Shown: in pieces, positions 36,801 to 42,800 of the stretch
Layout of the letters: each line of letters begins with the position of its first letter
Numbering within the stretch: position 1 is the stretch's first letter
Assembly: GCF_932526225.1 (NCBI RefSeq)
Contig: NC_064042.1
Coordinates: 372,001-436,000, forward strand
DNA from: Nematostella vectensis
Lineage: Eukaryota > Cnidaria > Anthozoa > Actiniaria > Edwardsiidae
DNA: 64,000 nucleotides
Direction of reading: 5' to 3'
Translations under genes and position numbers: made by a program
The notes under the pieces: generated by a model
Seen by the model: the letters and a program-made list of their open reading frames with translations, nothing else
Databases searched by the model: none
Told to the model about the DNA's origin: nothing

Positions 36801-39800
36801 TTTGCTGCTGAGCAGGAGTTCTCGGCCTGACAGACATACTCCCCCTCCTCGTCACGACCTATGCTGGGAATCAATAAATTTTCTCCTGAAGCCACAATCC
36901 TGCCATCCCTAAGCCACGTGGTGTTTAGAGGACTGGAGCCCGTCGCGTCGCACACCAGGGTTACATTTGCTCCCTCTACTGCTGTTTGTGATGGCGTTGG
37001 CCTTGTGATCATTGGGGGAGCTACGGGGATGAAAATAAGCATTTATATGTAAATAGAGCTCATTGTCCCATTAAAGTTAAATGAGGAAAATCTATCAAGA
37101 TAAGTTCTCGCTGTATGTGACCGCGGTGATTTCTGGGATCACTGGTGGAGCTACAGGGATGAAAATATGCATCTATATGTAAATAGAGCTTTTCAAGTGA
37201 AAATATGACAATCTATCAAGATAAACTCTCGCAAGATAAACTCTCTTTTTGATTTCACTAGTGAGGTATGGGGATTGAAATATGCATTTCGTTTATCACG
37301 TGAAATGCTGGCTACCTGGATAGATAGATACAGTTTTTATATATTATAATAGCAAAGAGAACCTCATAAAGATCAGCTGTTTTAAAAATCCGGACAACAG
37401 GAATAGTAAAATCCAGTCATTTTGAGTAATAGTGATGTAATAGTTTTTTTAACCTAATTTATTCGATAACATCTTTATTTCCCTAGATAAAAAATGTAAA
37501 ATTTAACATTCTGATACTTGCCTTTGATCAGAACTTCTACCGTGGCGTTCTCCCCAGGTCCCGCGCGGTTCTGCGGTACACATGTGACATGCATCACCCC
37601 TGCTGCTGTGGGATTGTGGGTAAGGGTGCCCGTATTGCTGGTGTAGGTCTTCTCGTTGATAACAAAGTCGTATGAGTAGGGCGAGGGGTTGGATGTCCCG
37701 GTACAGCTTAGGGCTACCTCTTGATTGACACACGTTATGTATGTTGAAGACCTCAAGGTTACATTTGTAGCTTTATCTAAATAAATGAGATTAGGCGTAA
37801 GTAGGCATAATCTTTGGAATAAGGTTTCATGCAATTTAGGTATAATCTTTGTGAACGTAGAAAGAGGACATGGAGAGTTCACTCAATTAGGAATCGGGAT
37901 AGTTATTAGGCGCTGACTACACTAGGCTTGATTTGATGATGTTTTCCTGGCAATGGCAGCATCAGTGCGGGATGATGATTTGGTAAATATTATCAAGCAC
38001 AAAATGCATGGTACATAAAACGAGTGTCCCTGGGGCCAATTTTAACAGCTAATAATTCAATTATTAAAGGAAAACAAGATTCCCTACAAGTTTTTCAGAC
38101 GGTCTTACTCTAAGATGCGGACTTATTCAATTAAATCAAATAAATACCCGATCAAAAAAAATAGTAAAAGCTTTAAAGCAAACAAGTCCGATACTCACAC
38201 TGTACGTTCAGGTACACGTCATCGCTCACTACTGGCTGGTTACCAGACCTCGCCGTGCATCGGTAGCTACCCGTGTCCGCTCTACCAGCGCTAGAGATAG
38301 TCAAGCTGTCACCAGCACCTCTTTGCTGTCCATCACGAGACCACGTGACGCTTGGGGGAGGAGCAACGTCCTCAGAGACGGAGCAAGATAATACCGTTGA
38401 CTCGGTTTCGTTCACTGTGACGTTACCATTGGAACGAACAACCAATGGCACTTAAAAGAAACAATTTTATTGTCTTTTAAATCCGAATCTATTTTGACTA
38501 TCAGGCTGTGACTCAAGAGAGAATGCGTGACAGAAGACGTGCCCAACATAGAAAATTTGAAAGCAGGGGCTATTTCAGTGCCGATTCCTAGGGGCAAAAC
38601 AGCGTTCTTCCACAACAAAGATATATTTTGGTCAATTTTAGAAAGGGGAGATACTGGGTTCTTTCACAAAAAAATTCATTATAGGCATTATTCCGGAATA
38701 GCATGATGGACCATCTCAGAGATTGTAATTATTCTCTTTTTTTAAAAAAAAGAGTGCTCACCTGTAAACTTCACTGTGGCGTTTTGTTTGTAAGTGTTTT
38801 GATTAATGTCTATAATCTCGCATTGATAAACCCCTTCATCAGATTGTGTCGCGTTTTTGATAATCAGTGTCGCTTGCTCAGATTCACTAATGTCCAGAGA
38901 CGATCCGAACCCTTGACGAATGAGCTTAGTATTGTTTGAGAGCTCTCCGATCTGGACACCATCTTTCCAGAACACGACTCGATCAATCGCCTCCGTCGTT
39001 CTGTACGTCCATTTTAGAGAACTCAGAGTTCCTTTCAAGATGTACACTGGGTTATTGAAGGAACTTGTGAAGGATGCAAATCCTGGAAAAAATATTGGTC
39101 GAGGAAAATAATAAATTCATGATAAAAAATATATATAAGGCGTATATAATGTATTGAAGGTGTGAGGCCAAGGGTGTATAGACTAATGACGACGATGATC
39201 ATACGGGTGATTATATGATGGTGGGGGAAGATGCTGATTGTGTTGACTTTGACGATGATATAATGACATTTGATGATAATGACAATGGTGATGACGATTA
39301 ATGTTATGATTATGATGAAGATGATGATGATAATGATGATTACTGCTATGATGATGATGATGATGATTACTGCTATGATGATGATGATACTAATGATGGA
39401 GGAAGAACAGAAGAATATTTATCCACGATTATTGATAAAAACTTTAATGGTCCTGGTGATGATGACGGTTTTGATGATAAAAGTAATGATGGTGCAAACG
39501 ATGATTATAACAATAATGATAATGGAATGATGTAATAAAAAATAAAGAAGACGACTGTAGGAGTATTCACTGACCTTCTACTCTGACGATGACAGATTTT
39601 ATGTACGTCGTCCCATCGGTCGCGTCAGTAAGTTCCACCGAGTAGTTCCCCGCATCAGACATCGTCGCATTCTTGATGATCAGAGTCGCCTGATCAGTTG
39701 TGCTGATGTCATGAGAAGACGCGAAACCGCCAAACATGGTCACCTGCCTTGTTGAGATTCTCAGAGAACCTATTCTCGTGGATCCTTTGTAGAAGTAGAT

Positions 39801-42800
39801 GAGATCTTCCAGGTTTCTCCCTCCCACCAAGTAAGTCCACTTGAGCTGGTAGTTCTGCGTGCCTTGTGTTATTGTGACAGGACTGCTCGGCCAGATTCTG
39901 AACTTTATGAATGCTTTTAAAACAAGAAGCACAAACAATTGCCTTCTCAAATAGATATTTTTGTCTTGTTAGAATAAACAATTATTTCACAAAATAAATG
40001 GAGAGCTGGAATCTAGCGTATAGTTTGTCGGCACTTTTGGAAAGCTTGCCGGGCAACGCACATCTTGACTTTGTTCTGTCAAGCTAAATGATCCCACAGT
40101 CCCTTCCCTTCAGGCTCTCTAAAGCTAAGCCATTGAAGCAATCATGGTCAAGGAGAAAAAAAACTAGTAGAAGTTTCCAAAGATATTGCCTTTAAGTAAA
40201 AAAGAAAATTCGATTTCAAAGGTGCGGCCACAATGTGACTCTGCTAAAATATGTTTTGCAATTATAACATAAAAAGCCGTAATTCACCCACCTTCTACCC
40301 TGACGATGACACTTTTAATGTACGTCGTCCCATCGGTCGCGTCAGTAAGTTCCACCGAGTAGTTCCCCGCATCAGACATCGTCGCATTCTTGATGATCAG
40401 AGTCGCCTGATCAGTTGTGCTGATGTCATGAGAAGACGCGAAACCGCCAAACATGGCCACCTGCCTTGACGAGATTCTTAAAGAACCGACTATCGTGGAT
40501 CCTTTGTAGAAGTAGATGAGATCATCCAGGCTTCGTCCTCCCACCACATAGGTCCACTTGAGAAGATAATCTATCGCCCCGTATGTTATATTAACGGGAC
40601 TTTGGGGCCAGCTGGTGATCTTTAGAATTTCTATAAAAGAAGTTACAAATGTTTGCGATGTCACAGTTTGAGATCTAATTGACTAAAATATGCAAAGAGA
40701 GCTGTTTGATTACTCGCTACAAGCAATCAAGTGTCTTAAACCATTTTAAAACGAATAAAGATCACCGTGTCACGGTACCTTCTACTCTAACGATGACAGA
40801 TTTAATGTACGTCGTCCCATCGGTCGCGTCAGTAAGTTCCACCGAGTAGTTTCCCGCATCAGACATCGTCGCATTCTTGATGATCAGAGTCGCCTGATCA
40901 GTGGTGCTGATGTCATGAGAAGACGCGAAACCGCCAAACATGGCCACCTGCCTTGACGAGATTCTTAAAGAACCGACTCTCGTGGATCCTTTGAAGAAGT
41001 AGATGAGATCTTCCAGGCTTCTTCCACCAACCAGATAGCTCCACTTGAGCTTGTGGTTTAGTTTCCCGTATTCAACTGTTACGGGGGAGCTTGGTGAACT
41101 GGTAAACTTGATAAATTCTGCAAAATATGAAAAAAGCGCATTAAAGCTACTAACACAACTTCCAACATTTTCCAAGTGTCTCCTATATAAGTACTAATTT
41201 ATCATGATGAATTAGATTTCAGTAAATGCCCATTCTGTCTTCGTCTTCATAATTGATTTCTTTTTTAATGTGTAATCTCCAGAATTCACACGTGTTTGCG
41301 TCTGCGGACCCACCCCTCCCTTGTCAGCCTACGCCTCTCTGCTCTTGGAGGCCCCGATTTCTCACTACCCATTAAAACAAACTTATGATACTAGGATTCG
41401 CTAGAAAAGACGCTATGCACTCTATGCCAACTTCTAATACGCTGGCAATAACACAATTAACATCATAAACATATCATGAACTTCTGACAGGTTATTTAAC
41501 AAATGTAAATACCTATTCAAATGTTTCAAATTATTTAGATTTTCCTAATCATATCTATATAACATACACGAAGATCTAGCTTCTTCACCTTCTACCCTGA
41601 CGATGACACTTTTAATGTACTTCGTCCCATCGGTCGCGTCAGTAAGTTCCACCGAGTAGTTCCCCGCATCAGACATCGTCGCATTCTTGATGATCAGAGT
41701 CGCCTGATCAGTTGTGCTGATGTCATGAGAAGAATTGAAACCGCCAAACATAGTCACCTGCCTTGTTGAGATTCTCAGAGAACCCATTCTCGTGGTTTTT
41801 TTGTAGAAGTAGATGAGATCATCTAGATTTTTTCCTTCCACCAAATAGGTCCATTTTAGGGGATGGTTTTCTGTACCGTATGGAATAGTGACAGGACTAC
41901 TCGGCCAGCCAGTGAACTTCATCACAGCTTCAAATTAAATCAGCTTATTAAAGCGCTTGATAATCTCGATACTATTTACATAAACTCGATACTTTTTACA
42001 GGTGAGGTGGGGAGTGAACTAAAGTAGATAAGAGATGAAGATGATAATATATAAATGGCATTTTTAAAGAAACACACATTTTTCCTTGTGGATATTCTGC
42101 TATAATAGATACTAGCCTGTCAAACAATAAAACTGACCGAGACTTGCCCAAAATTGGGTATCATTTTTCCTCAGCCAATCCTGGTTATGAGTCTGCCGAT
42201 TGGAGAGATAAGAAGAAGGACTATTGCAAGCTATAGACGGATTCGTTGTTTTGTTTCGACTAGAATTGGAGATCCTTGTCGAGTCTGGGAATCGGGCGCA
42301 CCCAATTGACCATCTAAACCAATCAATAGGTGGATTTAATGTTTCCACTGTCACAACATACATCATTCGACTACACACAGATAGGCAATTGATTGATTAC
42401 TCTAGGTGGCATGGTTGGCTACGCGCCTTTCAGCAATTCAGCACATTCATTGCGAGGGAAACTTAAAAAAATTATGATTATTATAATCATAAGAGATACA
42501 TTTTTTAATTCTGGGCTACGATTATTCTCAAAACTAAGAATTCAAGTAAAATGAAACCCACGTAAATGGAATTTTTATATACACAGCCGATCTTGTAAAG
42601 GTTGCCCGCCTTGAAAGACCTAAAAAGTCACGTGATTCATTAGATATTTATTTTTCGGGAAGAAATTGCATCACATTTAAATTTACACCGCCTCCACCTA
42701 AAACATGTTTGACAAAATGGCATTCCATACGTGCGGAAATCGATTATAGAACGATGTCTTTGAAGGTGGACAGATGGAAGATGAAAATCAGCTGTTTATA

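Noticed and set aside
42112-42466. Overlapping frames in the intron between Ig 1 and Ig 2
   Set aside because: No Ig pattern and no splice sites in the required phase.
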